Positions 38,987 through 48,265 of a DNA stretch of 64,000 bases are shown one piece after another. The translations under genes were made by a program, and so were the position numbers. Numbering within the stretch: the first letter of the stretch is position 1; every line of letters begins with the position of its first letter. The stretch spans positions 103,180 through 167,179 of the forward strand of contig NZ_JBHOQV010000094.1 of assembly GCF_042408735.1 (NCBI RefSeq), in the 5' to 3' direction. Under the pieces are notes generated by a model. The model searched no databases. It had not been told where the DNA came from and saw only the letters and a program-made list of their open reading frames with translations. This DNA comes from Thermogemmatispora sp042408735. Lineage in GTDB: Bacteria > Chloroflexota > Ktedonobacteria > Ktedonobacterales > Ktedonobacteraceae.

Positions 38987-40420
38987 ATGTTCCAAGGCCA
39001 CAAATGGCACTGGCCTAGACGACGGCTGCTAACTCAAGAAGCGGGAGCGAGCCTCTTCCGTGGTCTGCGCACGCGCCTGACACTCTGGTACTGTGGTGTT
39101 CTGGGAGCGGCGCTCATCCTCTTTGGGGTAGCGCTCTACTTTGGCGCCCACTACTTTCTCTTGCAGCCACTGCAGGACACGGCTAAGCAACATGCGCATA
39201 TGCACGTCGAGCAATGGCTTGCGGGACATCTTGACCGTGCCTGTGCCTCTCCTCTGCCGGGCAACCCTTTCCCGGCACCCAGCAAAGAAGGCCCAGCGAT
39301 GGAATGGGTGCTCTGCTTTGATGCGCAGGGTCATCTCCTGGTTGACAACCTTGATCAGCTTCCACCGGGCCTGCTCAGCGGTAACCTTGTACAACAGGCT
39401 GCTCAACAAGGCAGTGCCAGCGACATTGTTGACGGAGGGCGCTCCTTCGGAGCTATCTATCGCTATGCTGTGGCTGTGCCTGGCACTAACAGCTTTGGCG
39501 CCAGAGGGGTCGTGATGGTGGGCGAATCAATCCAGGCCCAGGAAAATGCCCTCTCGTTACTGCTGATCCTCTTGCTCTGCCTGGGAGCTTTAAGCCTGCT
39601 TGGAGCGGGCATCGGTGGTCTCTTTCTGGCAAACCGGGCCCTGGCCCCGGCACGTCTGGCCTGGGCCAATCAACAGCGTTTTATCGCCGATGCCTCGCAT
39701 GAGCTACGCACGCCTCTCACCCTACTGCGGGCCGATGCTGAGGTCTTACTGCGCAGTCGTGAGCGCTTGCAGGGGGAGGATGCCGCCCTTTTAGAAGATA
39801 TCGTTACCGAAACCAACCACCTGGCAGCGATCGCTAACAACCTGCTTACCCTGGCGCGCCTTGACAGCGGCCAGATGCATCGCGAGCATGAGGTTGTCGA
39901 TCTAGCGGCCCTGGCCCATAATGGGGCGCGGCGCATTCGGGCGCTCGCAGCCCAGAAAGCTATTCAAGTACAAGAGGAGCCTCTAAGGAGACCCTATGTG
40001 ATCGGTGATCCCCTGCTACTCGAACAGGCCATTCTTGTCCTGCTGGATAATGCCCTCAAATACAACCGGCAAGGCGGCAAGGTCCTTATTCGCACCCTGG
40101 AACGCGACGGACGGGCCTGTCTGGAGGTTCACGATACAGGTATTGGCATCCCACCGGAGCATCTGCCACACCTTGGAGAGCGCTTCTATCGCGTCGATAA
40201 GGCGCGCTCGCGTGAGGCCGGTGGCACCGGCCTGGGCCTCTCGATTGCGCGCAGTATCGCCAGGCTCCATCGTGGCCAATTGACGCTGACCAGCGTGCCT
40301 GGTCAAGGCACCATTGCCACGCTCAGCCTGCCCTTAGCGCAGAGCCAGCGCTCGGAGAGACTACAGCCGCGGCCTGCGCCCCTCGGGGCAGGCCCCGGAC
40401 AGCAAGCAAACGTATACTAG
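38987..40420 (+). CDS. Sensor histidine kinase without a recognisable HAMP domain
   Basis: This 477-residue kinase has helix 1 (about 39-58), an extracytoplasmic sensor of about 125 residues and helix 2 (about 190-212). After NRALAPARLAWANQQ it goes almost directly into RFIADASHELRTPLTLLRAD (H238). A HAMP domain of about 50 residues is therefore missing or very short. The ATPase has LVLLDNALKYNRQGGKVLIR, VHDTGIGIPPEHLPHLGERF and GGTGLGLSIARSIARL. The C-terminus ends in a Pro/Gly-rich tail. It is co-transcribed with the preceding response regulator. Confidence 0.93.
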   Translation: MFQGHKWHWPRRRLLTQEAGASLFRGLRTRLTLWYCGVLGAALILFGVALYFGAHYFLLQPLQDTAKQHAHMHVEQWLAGHLDRACASPLPGNPFPAPSKEGPAMEWVLCFDAQGHLLVDNLDQLPPGLLSGNLVQQAAQQGSASDIVDGGRSFGAIYRYAVAVPGTNSFGARGVVMVGESIQAQENALSLLLILLLCLGALSLLGAGIGGLFLANRALAPARLAWANQQRFIADASHELRTPLTLLRADAEVLLRSRERLQGEDAALLEDIVTETNHLAAIANNLLTLARLDSGQMHREHEVVDLAALAHNGARRIRALAAQKAIQVQEEPLRRPYVIGDPLLLEQAILVLLDNALKYNRQGGKVLIRTLERDGRACLEVHDTGIGIPPEHLPHLGERFYRVDKARSREAGGTGLGLSIARSIARLHRGQLTLTSVPGQGTIATLSLPLAQSQRSERLQPRPAPLGAGPGQQANVY

Positions 40421-40563
40421 ACGGGCCTCAATTGCTACGGAGGAGTTTTTTTCTCTACAGGGGGATTCTCTCCCAATCCCGTAAACGGCGCAACAGCTCA
40501 GCGTAAAAGATAAAAGAGTGGGTCAATTGGAGTGACGGCATAGTGCTTTTACAGGGAGGAACT

Positions 40564-41277
40564 ATGAAAAGGAAGAGCATCATCGTTGCGGTTGTCGTTG
40601 TAGTGGTCATCGTCGCTGCCCTCATCGGCGGCTTCCTGGTCTATGCCCAACACTTTGCCAGCAGCGTCAATCAGCCGCATCAGGCGGCAGGCCCGATCAG
40701 TGTTACCGGGACGCCGACCACGATTGCGGGATTACGCACTTTCCAGATTGTGCCAGACCAGACCACAGTCAGCTATAGCGTCTACGAAAACCTTATCATT
40801 GAGAATAAGCCGCATAACAAGGTCGTTGGTACGACCCATGCGGTTCAGGGCAGCTTTGGAGTGCGTACTGATCCCTCGCCTCTGATCGCCAACATGAAGA
40901 TCACCGTTGATCTACGCACTTTGCAGACCGATTCGCCGCGACGCGACAACTATGTGCAGCGCAATGCTCTCCAGACCGATCAATATCCCTACGCGACCTT
41001 TGTCTCCGTACTCACCGAAGGGTTGCCTGCCAGCTACAGCGATGGGCAGAACGTCCATTTCAAGCTGATCGGCAACTTGACCATGCATGGCAAGACCAAC
41101 CGTGCTGAATTCGATGTTCAGGGGAAGCTCAGTGGCGATACCATCACTGGCACAGCGACCACGACGATCTATATGACCGACTTCGACATTCAGCCGCCGA
41201 ATCTCGCCAACATTGCCATTTCTGAGAATCAGGTGACGCTCAGTGTCACCTTCACTGCTCGCGCGACCGGAAGCTGA
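40564..41277 (+). CDS. YceI-family protein with N-terminal membrane anchor
   Basis: This 237-residue protein starts with a lone hydrophobic helix (IIVAVVVVVVIVAALIGGFL) without a lipobox or clear cleavage site. A YceI lipocalin-like barrel follows: LRTFQIVPDQTTVSYSVYEN, VVGTTHAVQGSFGVRTD, TDSPRRDNYVQRNALQTDQY and PYATFVSV, LIGNLTMHGKTNRAEFDV. The RRDxxxxxxxxlxtdqyP run is the family hallmark. YceI proteins bind isoprenoid or amphiphilic ligands; a similar outer-face role is inferred. ATG 40564 follows GGGAGG. It stands after the two-component operon, which may control it. Confidence 0.88.
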   Translation: MKRKSIIVAVVVVVVIVAALIGGFLVYAQHFASSVNQPHQAAGPISVTGTPTTIAGLRTFQIVPDQTTVSYSVYENLIIENKPHNKVVGTTHAVQGSFGVRTDPSPLIANMKITVDLRTLQTDSPRRDNYVQRNALQTDQYPYATFVSVLTEGLPASYSDGQNVHFKLIGNLTMHGKTNRAEFDVQGKLSGDTITGTATTTIYMTDFDIQPPNLANIAISENQVTLSVTFTARATGS

Positions 41278-41356
41278 GCGGCTGCCGACTCCTCGCAGAC
41301 AACGACGAGGCGGCCACTAGGATGGAGGCTCCCTCAGGGCCTCTCTCAATGACAAG

Positions 41357-41403
41357 AGGCCATAGACGAGCCTGGCGAGTCTTCGCCGGCCCGTCTATGG
41401 CCT
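41357..41403. terminator. Long stem-loop between convergent genes
   Basis: AGGCCATAGACGAGCC (41357-41372) pairs with GGCCCGTCTATGGCCT (41388-41403) with one mismatch, and an inner GGCGA/TCGCC adds to the stem. It lies between YceI (plus) and DUF4383 (minus). There is no T-run. Confidence 0.6.
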
Positions 41404-41488
41404 CGCCATTTCATGGAGGGAAGCAAGCCGTAGCCTGCACAGGTGGTAGAAGAGGAGTGGGCTTCTCCCTGAGCGAGGGAGCGGCCGC

Positions 41489-41902
41489 TTAACGTACTCT
41501 ACCGTAACCCTCGCCTGAGACGGCCTGGCGACCAATTGGCAGGAAGCCAACCAGGGCAGCAGCGGCGCCGACAATCAGATGCAGCAGATTATCGGCCAGG
41601 TTAATGTGAACAAGGCCGAGCAGCATCCCGTCGGGAGCCAGGCCTGGAATGAATCCCAGAATCCCTACCAGCAGGTAAACAATCCCTAGGGCCTGAGCAT
41701 ACAGGCGGGACCATCCCGTGAAGGCCGCTGCGATGCCGAGAACCCCCACCAGCAGATGAATCAGATTGTGCTCGATGTTGACAGCGAAGATGCCTAAGAG
41801 GGCCCCATCGGTCGGATTGAGGATAAAGCCCAGAATACCCACGAGCAAGAAAACGATTCCCACCACGAGAGCAAAACTACGAGCAAGGTCAAACTGTCTC
41901 AT
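41489..41902 (-). CDS. DUF4383 membrane protein
   Basis: This 137-residue protein has four transmembrane helices arranged as two similar halves. Half one has FALVVGIVFLLVGILGFILN and VNIEHNLIHLLVGVLGIAAA. Half two has ALGIVYLLVGILGFIPGLAP and VHINLADNLLHLIVGAAAAL. The repeated LVGILGFI and N(L/I)xHLxVG motifs define DUF4383. Function unknown. ATG 41902 has AAAGGAGG nine bases upstream; the long frame to 42079 is non-coding extension. It is divergent from a SigK-like sigma gene, and such proteins are often stress-linked. Confidence 0.9.
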   Translation of the reverse strand: MRQFDLARSFALVVGIVFLLVGILGFILNPTDGALLGIFAVNIEHNLIHLLVGVLGIAAAFTGWSRLYAQALGIVYLLVGILGFIPGLAPDGMLLGLVHINLADNLLHLIVGAAAALVGFLPIGRQAVSGEGYGRVR

Positions 41903-42212
41903 AAGGCCAAACCTCCTTTCTGCAAAGGGGGTACGTGATTGTGGGCTTGGCGGATTACTCCATACCTTCTTGCCTGGCCTGGCCGGCCACGATGCGACTG
42001 AGTGACTTCCAACTGCCCTTTGGCTTGCTGCCGCGGTCGGCAAGCCAGAGATCCAAAGGGCCATCTTTTGCGTATCCATCCCTAGAGAGAGCCTGTGATA
42101 GCAAGCGTGAGCGTGGCTGGTGACGCGGCTTCACTTGGTGTCAGGCCTATAATGGCCACTGTAGTGGCCTCTGTCTGGATCTTTTTGCTTGCGACGAGGA
42201 CCGTGGAGTGCA
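41903..42212. promoter_or_regulatory. Divergent region with TATAAT and an adjoining palindrome
   Basis: Between DUF4383 and the sigma gene, TATAAT (42148-42153) on the plus strand is followed at once by a perfect dyad GGCCACT-GT-AGTGGCC (42154-42169). The -35 is poorly matched, so an activator or alternative sigma may be needed. The dyad covers the expected transcription start. Confidence 0.5.
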
Positions 42213-42872
42213 ATGAGTGCATCGGGGAAGAAGGAGGGGCAAGGCTCGGGGGGAAAAGCTTCCAGCTCTGGACACAGGGCGGCGCCCCCGCACATCCCTA
42301 TTGAAGAGTTGAGCGACGAAACGCTCGTGCGGGCGATTTCGCTCGGTGTTGTCTGGGCGCTGGAAATGCTCTATGAGCGTTACCATCGCCTGCTCTATTC
42401 TGTAACCTATCGCATGGTCAAGGATCATCAGATTGCCGAGGACTTGTTGCAAGAGGCCTTTCTCGCTGTCTGGCAAAACGCCGGCAGCTATTCCTCGCGC
42501 ATGGGCTCGGTCCAGAACTGGCTGATCTCGATCATGCGCCATCGGGCAATCGATTACCTGCGTCGCCTGCGCACTCATGCCGAGCTGCGCGGGATGCCTC
42601 TAGAAGACGCTGCCACCAGCGAAGAGATGGTATCTGCCGATGCCTGGGATGCGGTCTGGCGCTCTGTCCAGGGAGCACAGTTACGCAGAGCGCTGATGTT
42701 GCTCTCCAGCGAGCAGCGCTTGGTCATCGAGCTAGCCTATTTCCAGGGCTGGACCCACTCCGAGATTGCCCGCGCCTATGGCCTTCCCTTGGGAACTGTC
42801 AAAGCCCGGATGCGCCTGGGTCTGATGCGTCTGCGCAGCATCCTCGAACGACTCGGTAGCGTCGAAAGCTAA
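42213..42872 (+). CDS. ECF RNA polymerase sigma factor, SigK-like
   Basis: This 219-residue group-4 sigma factor has region 2 (ALEMLYERYHRLLYSVTYRM, DHQIAEDLLQEAFLAVWQNA and GSVQNWLISIMRHRAIDYLR). Region 4 (LRRALMLLSSEQRLVIELAY, FQGWTHSEIARAYGLPLGTV and KARMRLGLMRLRSILERLG) follows. The FQGxTHxEIAxxxxxPLGTVK run is typical of SigK/SigL-type ECFs that pair with RskA. ATG 42213 is preferred over TTG 42189. The anti-sigma gene begins 321 bp downstream. Confidence 0.92.
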   Translation: MSASGKKEGQGSGGKASSSGHRAAPPHIPIEELSDETLVRAISLGVVWALEMLYERYHRLLYSVTYRMVKDHQIAEDLLQEAFLAVWQNAGSYSSRMGSVQNWLISIMRHRAIDYLRRLRTHAELRGMPLEDAATSEEMVSADAWDAVWRSVQGAQLRRALMLLSSEQRLVIELAYFQGWTHSEIARAYGLPLGTVKARMRLGLMRLRSILERLGSVES

Positions 42873-43114
42873 GGCGCTGCCCCCAGGATGGAGCTTGTCA
42901 GATCTCATCTGCTCGATGGCCTGACTGATGGGCGCAGTTCGACGGCGGGCACTCGCTCTACTCAGTGCTTAGCTGCTGGTAGACCAACGCTGTCTGCTGC
43001 TTTCCTGCCTGTCTTGATGAGGAAGGAGAGAGCAAGGCGATCATCCAGTGTCGGATCTTTATCATGTAGAAAAAGCAAAAAAGGTAGAGCGTACAGGAGC
43101 CAGCTCGCCCCGGC

Positions 43115-43142
43115 TTGGCACGCTGACAGGGAGCGTTACAAT
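43115..43142 (+). promoter_or_regulatory. Sigma-70 promoter for the anti-sigma gene
   Basis: TTGGCA (43115-43120) and TACAAT (43137-43142) are 16 bp apart, about 50 bp before the RskA-like start. The rest of the sigma/anti-sigma gap (42873-43193) shows no gene. The anti-sigma factor thus seems to have its own housekeeping promoter. Confidence 0.55.
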
Positions 43143-43193
43143 AAATGAAGCGGGTCGCCCTGGGAAGAGAGAGCAATGGAGACGGAGCCCCTT

Positions 43194-43985
43194 ATGAATT
43201 GCCAGGAATTCGAAGAGCTTTCCGGTGCCTATGCCCTTGATGCATTAACAGAAGAGGAACGACGTGCCGCCGATGAGCATCTTGCTCAGTGCCCGAAATG
43301 TGCCCGGGCAGTGCAGCAGCTACGTAGCGTCGTCGAATTGTTCCCTCTTACCGTTCCCCCGGTTGAACCCTCACCACGTGTGAAGGAACGGATTCTCGCG
43401 CGCATTGAGGAGCAAACCCAACAGCTGCGCTCAAGTCAGCTACAGACAGCCCTGCCTTCCAAGCCAACGGATCGCTCTCAACGGGCCATCAGTTGGCGCT
43501 GGCGCTGGGCTGCTTTGGCCACGGCTGCCATCTTGCTGTTTGCCCTCCTGGGCGCGAGTGTTGCCTGGAATGTCTCTCTGCAGCAGCAGCTTAGCCATCT
43601 ACAGCAACAGGTTGCCCAGCTAAGCAGCCCGGAGGCTCCTATTGTCTCCTCGCTCTATGGCACTGCTCTGGCCAGCTCGGCCCACGGCGAGATCATGTAC
43701 TTTCCTCGTCAACAAGTTACTGTGGTCGTCGTCTATGGTCTCCCTCGCTTAGAGGGTACCCATGTTTATCAGGGCTGGCTCCTGCGTCACCAGCAACCGA
43801 CAAGTATTGGTTTACTGACGCTTGAAAATGGCGTGGCCACCCTCAACTTTCAAGGCTCCCTGGCTGGCTACGATAGCCTTGCCATCAGTCTCGAAAACGG
43901 CCCTCAACCCAGCCTGGACGCTCCCAAAGGTCCGATCGTTGCCCTGGGTACGCTGACCAGTTCTCGGACAAGTTATCATAACTAG
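43194..43985 (+). CDS. RskA-like anti-sigma factor
   Basis: This 263-residue membrane anti-sigma factor has an N-terminal zinc-finger domain (NCQEFEELSGAYALDALTEE, then EHLAQCPKCARAVQQL with the full HxxxCxxC). One transmembrane helix follows near 105-127 (AALATAAILLFALLGASVAW), then a short coiled coil (LQQQLSHLQQQVAQL) and an RskA-type outer domain ending PKGPIVALGTL. The outer domain carries VYGLPRLEGTHVYQGWLL, the family's core. ATG 43194 matches the usual zf-HC2 start; ATG 43176 also has a possible site. It should hold the upstream SigK-like factor at the membrane until regulated proteolysis. Confidence 0.9.
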   Translation: MNCQEFEELSGAYALDALTEEERRAADEHLAQCPKCARAVQQLRSVVELFPLTVPPVEPSPRVKERILARIEEQTQQLRSSQLQTALPSKPTDRSQRAISWRWRWAALATAAILLFALLGASVAWNVSLQQQLSHLQQQVAQLSSPEAPIVSSLYGTALASSAHGEIMYFPRQQVTVVVVYGLPRLEGTHVYQGWLLRHQQPTSIGLLTLENGVATLNFQGSLAGYDSLAISLENGPQPSLDAPKGPIVALGTLTSSRTSYHN

Positions 43986-44015
43986 TGGAATATCCTCTCT
44001 TCAGAGGATAATCCA
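43986..44015 (+). terminator. Stem-loop terminator after the anti-sigma gene
   Basis: TGGA-A-TATCCTCT (43986-43998) pairs with AGAGGATA-A-TCCA (44003-44015) with one A-A mismatch and a CTTC loop, starting directly after the stop codon. A moderately T-rich segment follows. The rest of the gap to 44356 shows no gene. Confidence 0.65.
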
Positions 44016-44356
44016 TATATTCATGATAATAGTATCCTGGAAAGCAGTAATCCAGAGGTCAGGATTCAGCGTATTCGGGATTCGAGGAGAAGAAGGGAGA
44101 CAGATCGCAGGCGACCCTCACCTGCTCCCAGTCAGCGGCGTGCTATGCGGCTTAGCCTGCCTCAGCCAAAGGCCAATGGCCTATTGCTCGCTCGCTAGCA
44201 TTCGGCCCGCCTTTCCTGAAAGCCTCCTCTCTCTGACTGGGAACCAGTGGGTAGGGGGAGCCAGAACACGCGCCTGTTCTCGCTTTTTCTCCCCGCCAAC
44301 CGTATAGCCTGCTATTAGCAGCAGAACAGGTGAGAACGATAAAGGAGCATCGGGAT

Positions 44357-45151
44357 ATGGAAGAGATAAAAGAGAGAGCAGTGCCTGAACTGAACGGCGA
44401 GACCAGGCAACCGGAACCAGGCCGGCGCACCCTCTTGAGGGGAGTGGCTTGGGGAGCACTGGCGGGGGCAGGTCTAAGCACAGCGCTTTCAGCGGCGGTC
44501 ACGGGTGTCGTGCGAGAGCAAGTGGCCCATGCTGCGCCTACAGCCAGCAATAGCTGTGTGACACCTATCAAAGATATTTTCACCATTGCGCGCACCGCCG
44601 AGCGTTTAGCCGTGACCTTTTATAGCAACGGCTTGCAGCATGCCTACCGTCTCGGCTTGACCTGGCGTGAGATTGCCGCGCTGGAAGCGGCCCTTGTCGA
44701 AGAGCAGATTCATGAAAACTTCTTTGCCCAGGCTGGCGGTGAAGTCCTGGCCAGTGAATTCAGCTTTCCTCATGGCCGAGAGACCTTCGAGAATCTGCAC
44801 CTCTTTATTGAGACCCAGCAGCAGCTAGAAGGGGTCTTTGACTCAGCCTTCCTCTCGGCGGTTCGTGAGCTGGCCCAGCAGAATCGCCCAGATCTTGCCC
44901 AGATCGCTGCGCAGATTGCCACTGTCGAGGCTGAGCATCGTGCTCTTGGGCGCTTCATTGGACGCCTTGACCCTGCCGATAACTGGGCCTTCTCGCCCGT
45001 GCTGGTTGCCAAAGTTGGCGACGCGCCTGCTCTCATCCAGAAGGCTGGCTACCTCAATCCTCGCCCTGGCAACCGTTTCCCCTATCATCCTGTCAGCACA
45101 GCCGACCGAGGTGTCAGCTATCGCACACCCTATGCTGTGGCCTGCTCCTAG
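44357..45151 (+). CDS. Tat-exported ferritin-like domain protein
   Basis: This 264-residue protein has a twin-arginine signal (GRRTLLRGVAWGALAGAGLS, Arg 23-24) followed by a four-helix ferritin-like domain. Helix motifs include IFTIARTAERLAVTFYSNGL, LEAALVEEQIHENFFAQAGG and AQIATVEAEHRALGRFIGRL. They supply Glu, ExxH and ExEH-type residues that could bind a di-metal centre. Related proteins are secreted ferritin-like proteins of unknown substrate. ATG 44357 has AAAGGAG nine bases upstream. It follows the RskA operon but has its own 370-bp upstream region. Confidence 0.83.
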   Translation: MEEIKERAVPELNGETRQPEPGRRTLLRGVAWGALAGAGLSTALSAAVTGVVREQVAHAAPTASNSCVTPIKDIFTIARTAERLAVTFYSNGLQHAYRLGLTWREIAALEAALVEEQIHENFFAQAGGEVLASEFSFPHGRETFENLHLFIETQQQLEGVFDSAFLSAVRELAQQNRPDLAQIAAQIATVEAEHRALGRFIGRLDPADNWAFSPVLVAKVGDAPALIQKAGYLNPRPGNRFPYHPVSTADRGVSYRTPYAVACS

Positions 45152-45275
45152 GTAATGCTGATTGCCAGGTTCACCGCTCGTTTGCCAGTGAGGGACGACC
45201 AGGGAGGAATGCCTATGGCGGGCGAAGCCCTCAAGTCGCCTCCTCACTGGCGTTGCACTTATCTTCCCTCCACCC

Positions 45276-46142
45276 TCACGGCTGCAGCGCGATGCACAGA
45301 ATGCCGAAGAAGATAAGCAGGGAGCCAATCAGCTTCTGCCGTCCAAAGGACTCGTGCAAGAGCACAGTGCCCATCACCGCGGCGAAGACAACCGAAAGCT
45401 CGCGTGCTGAAGCGATATAACTGACCTCTGTCTGTCTCAGGGCCAAGAGCACAAGTAAGTAGGAGAGCAGAGCCAGAATAGCGGCCAGTATGATACGTGG
45501 TGCGTGGGCCTGCCACTCAGCGCGGACCGCTGCCTGCCGGGCCAGAAGCATATAGGGCAACAGATAGAGTGCTGAAAGCACAAAGACGCAATAAATATAC
45601 GGAAGAGGGGCAGTAGAGAGCAGGCCCACCTTATCGACCGTCGAGTAACCAGCGATGCTTAAACCGCAGAGCACGGCCAGGAGTGCTGCCGGTTCGCGCA
45701 GCCGGCGCAGCGGGGCGGTGAGTTCCTGCCAGGCGAAGGCTCGCAGATGGATCACATAGATGCCGGCGACAATCAAAAGAATCCCCAGGCCTCCCACGAG
45801 CGACAGGCGCTCACCCAGCACCGTAAGCGCGATGATGGTCACAAACAGCGGGGCGCTACCACGTGCCAGCGGATAGACCAGCGAGAGATCCCCGTAGCGA
45901 TAAGCCGCCCCCAGCAGCAGATAGTAGGCGGCCTCCAGCGCAGCCGAGAGAGCAATCAGGGGCCAGACATGCAATGGCACAGGCTGATAAAATAGCAGAA
46001 ACGGAAAGAAGAAGATGAGGCAAGCGGAGCAGATAGCTAACCAGATGAACACCTGCCGGTCCTTGCCCTCTTTCGACAGCAGGTTCCAGCTACTGTGCAT
46101 GAGGCCAGCACAGACCAGGAGCGCGAGGACCTGGACACTCAT
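45276..46142 (-). CDS. EamA/DMT-superfamily transporter
   Basis: This 288-residue protein has ten predicted transmembrane helices and two EamA halves. Half one has LVCAGLMHSSWNLLSKEGKD and GDLSLVYPLARGSAPLFVTI followed by VLGERLSLVGGLGILLIVAG. Half two has SIAGYSTVDKVGLLSTAPLP and TEVSYIASARELSVVFAAVM followed by LLHESFGRQKLIGSLLIFFG. The substrate cannot be told; metabolites such as amino acids are typical. It is alone on this strand, convergent with the ferritin-like gene and divergent from the M32 peptidase. Confidence 0.9.
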   Translation of the reverse strand: MSVQVLALLVCAGLMHSSWNLLSKEGKDRQVFIWLAICSACLIFFFPFLLFYQPVPLHVWPLIALSAALEAAYYLLLGAAYRYGDLSLVYPLARGSAPLFVTIIALTVLGERLSLVGGLGILLIVAGIYVIHLRAFAWQELTAPLRRLREPAALLAVLCGLSIAGYSTVDKVGLLSTAPLPYIYCVFVLSALYLLPYMLLARQAAVRAEWQAHAPRIILAAILALLSYLLVLLALRQTEVSYIASARELSVVFAAVMGTVLLHESFGRQKLIGSLLIFFGILCIALQP

Positions 46143-46614
46143 GGCTCAGAAAGGCTCCTAGCGGGGCGAAAGATCAGTCTGCTCTGCTTGGCGTGGAGCA
46201 GGCATCTAATGGATGCCACTACCAGCGTGAGGGTTGCCCGCAGTCTGCCCTCCGCGCCTCCTGGGGGCTGACCCGCTGTTGCTCCCTCTCGCTATATAGC
46301 GATTCGCCCGAATTGGCCAGCACGGCGATCGATAGCTCTCTCTTCCCAAGATCAGAGCCAGGACGGTATCACCAGTATATCCGGTGGGTGCTGTTAAGTC
46401 CAGCCTACCAGCGAGCCGGCTGCAAACAGGTTGCAGTGAGTGCCACACCTCTTCTTGACCATTGCTTTTCTATGCTATGCTGTTAACATGCCCTGAAGAG
46501 CGATGCCACTCTCCCAATGAGCAGGGTGCCACATCGTCCGTCATCGCATCTCATTTATCTCTCTTGTTTGCTAGCTGATTGCGATTCTGTGGCTTTGAGG
46601 AGAAGAAAGTGCCT
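46143..46614. promoter_or_regulatory. Divergent region with candidate promoter for the M32 gene
   Basis: TTGACC (46455-46460) is followed after 15 bp by TATGCT (46476-46481) with a TGC extended element. The spacer is short, so confidence is low. No gene was found in this 472-bp gap. Confidence 0.35.
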
Positions 46615-48183
46615 ATGTCGTCGTTGCATTCACAGCATCAACAGCAAGCCCGAATGCTTGAATTCACACGCTCGCATGAGGAGATCAATGCTCTGCTAGG
46701 CTATCTGCAGGAGATCTCTGACCTGGCAGCGCTCGGGGCGCTGGCGGCTTGGGACCAGAATACAGCTTTGCCAGAAGAGGCCGGGGATGTGCGTGGCGCC
46801 CAGTTGGCAACCTTGCAGGGTGTGCTCCATGAGCGCTGGACCTCGCCCGAGCTGGGGCGCCTGGTGGCCAGGCTGGAGAGTGTCGTTGAGAAAGAGCCAT
46901 TCACCGATGCCGATCGTGCTCTGGTGCGCGAGGCAAAACGCGAACATGAGAAAGCCACACGCCTGCCTCGCTCACTGGTCGAAGAAATGGCCCGCGTGGA
47001 AGCAGCCAGCTTTGAAGCCTGGCGCCGGGCTCGCGAGCAGAATGACTTTGCCAGTTTCGCACCCTGGCTGAGCCGCACGGTGGCCTTGCAGCGCGAGATC
47101 GCCGAGCGCTATGGCTATCGCGAGACACGCTACGATGCCTTGCTCGACCTCTTCGAACCCGGACTGACAGTACGCAAGCTCGATGCCCTCTTTGCTCCAG
47201 TACGCGAGGTCAGCCTCTCTCTGCTTAAGCGCATTCAAAACAGTGGACATACTATCGATGCCTCGTGTCTCTATGGCCACTTCCCTGTGGCCCAGCAAGA
47301 CGCGCTTTGTAAGCGCCTGCTAGAGGCCTTGGGCTATGACTTTCAGCGCGGCGGCCTGGCCCATTCGCCACATCCTTTCACTACTAGCTTTGGCAGCCCG
47401 CTGGATGTGCGCCTGACCATCCATCCCCAGGAGAACTTTCTCGCCTCGGCAGTCATGGCGGCCATCCATGAGGGAGGCCACGCTCTCTATGAGCAAGGCT
47501 GTGCGCCCACCCTCCTACGAACGCCTCTGGCTGGTGGGGCCTCAATGGGGGTGCACGAGTCGCAGTCACGCCTGTGGGAGAATTACATTGGCAGATCCGA
47601 GCCGTTCTGGAAAGGCCAGTTTCATCTGCTGCGCGCCGCCTTCCCTGAGCATTTTACAACCATTGATGCTGCAACCTTCTCGCGCGCCCTCAATAAGGTC
47701 GAGCCGAGCCTGATCCGTATCGAAGCTGATGAGGTGACCTACAACCTTCACATTATCATCCGCTACGAGTTGGAGCGCGAGCTGATTAACGGCGAGTTGG
47801 CTGTCGAATCGCTCCCACGCCTCTGGAATGCCCGTTACCGCGAGTACTTGGGCATCACCCCAGATAGCGATCGCAATGGCGTCTTGCAAGATGTCCATTG
47901 GACCAGTGGTTTTGGCTACTTTCCTAGCTATACGCTGGGCAATCTCTATGCAGCGCAAATCTACTACACTCTACTCAAAATCTTTCCAGATTTCAACAAT
48001 CGGCTTGAGCAAGGAGAAACATCTTTTATCCTGGAATGGCTGCGTCAGCACATGTACGTTTATGGCATGATCTATCTGCCCGAGGATCTCATCAAGCGTG
48101 TCACTGGTGAGGCGCCCAACGCTGACTACTTTGCTCACTATCTCAAGGAGAAATTTGGTCGTCTTTATGGGCTGACTGATTGA
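46615..48183 (+). CDS. M32-family metallocarboxypeptidase
   Basis: This 522-residue zinc carboxypeptidase belongs to the Taq/PfuCP (M32) family. The zinc motif is AAIHEGGHALYEQG (H285, E286, H289), and ESQSRLWENYIGRSEPFW supplies the third ligand and substrate contacts. Other family runs are TTSFGSPLDVRLTIHP and IRIEADEVTYNLHIIIRYEL. The C-terminal GYFPSYTLGNLYAAQI matches the family's last conserved helix. It removes C-terminal residues from peptides in the cytosol. ATG 46615 has GAGGAGAAG upstream; TTG 46579 is less likely. Confidence 0.95.
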   Translation: MSSLHSQHQQQARMLEFTRSHEEINALLGYLQEISDLAALGALAAWDQNTALPEEAGDVRGAQLATLQGVLHERWTSPELGRLVARLESVVEKEPFTDADRALVREAKREHEKATRLPRSLVEEMARVEAASFEAWRRAREQNDFASFAPWLSRTVALQREIAERYGYRETRYDALLDLFEPGLTVRKLDALFAPVREVSLSLLKRIQNSGHTIDASCLYGHFPVAQQDALCKRLLEALGYDFQRGGLAHSPHPFTTSFGSPLDVRLTIHPQENFLASAVMAAIHEGGHALYEQGCAPTLLRTPLAGGASMGVHESQSRLWENYIGRSEPFWKGQFHLLRAAFPEHFTTIDAATFSRALNKVEPSLIRIEADEVTYNLHIIIRYELERELINGELAVESLPRLWNARYREYLGITPDSDRNGVLQDVHWTSGFGYFPSYTLGNLYAAQIYYTLLKIFPDFNNRLEQGETSFILEWLRQHMYVYGMIYLPEDLIKRVTGEAPNADYFAHYLKEKFGRLYGLTD

Positions 48184-48265
48184 GCCAGACTCGGGCAATT
48201 TGGCGAGTGACAGAGTATGCAGCAGGAAGGGTAAAGCTCGAAGAAAGAGCACAATAGCGGCGCAA

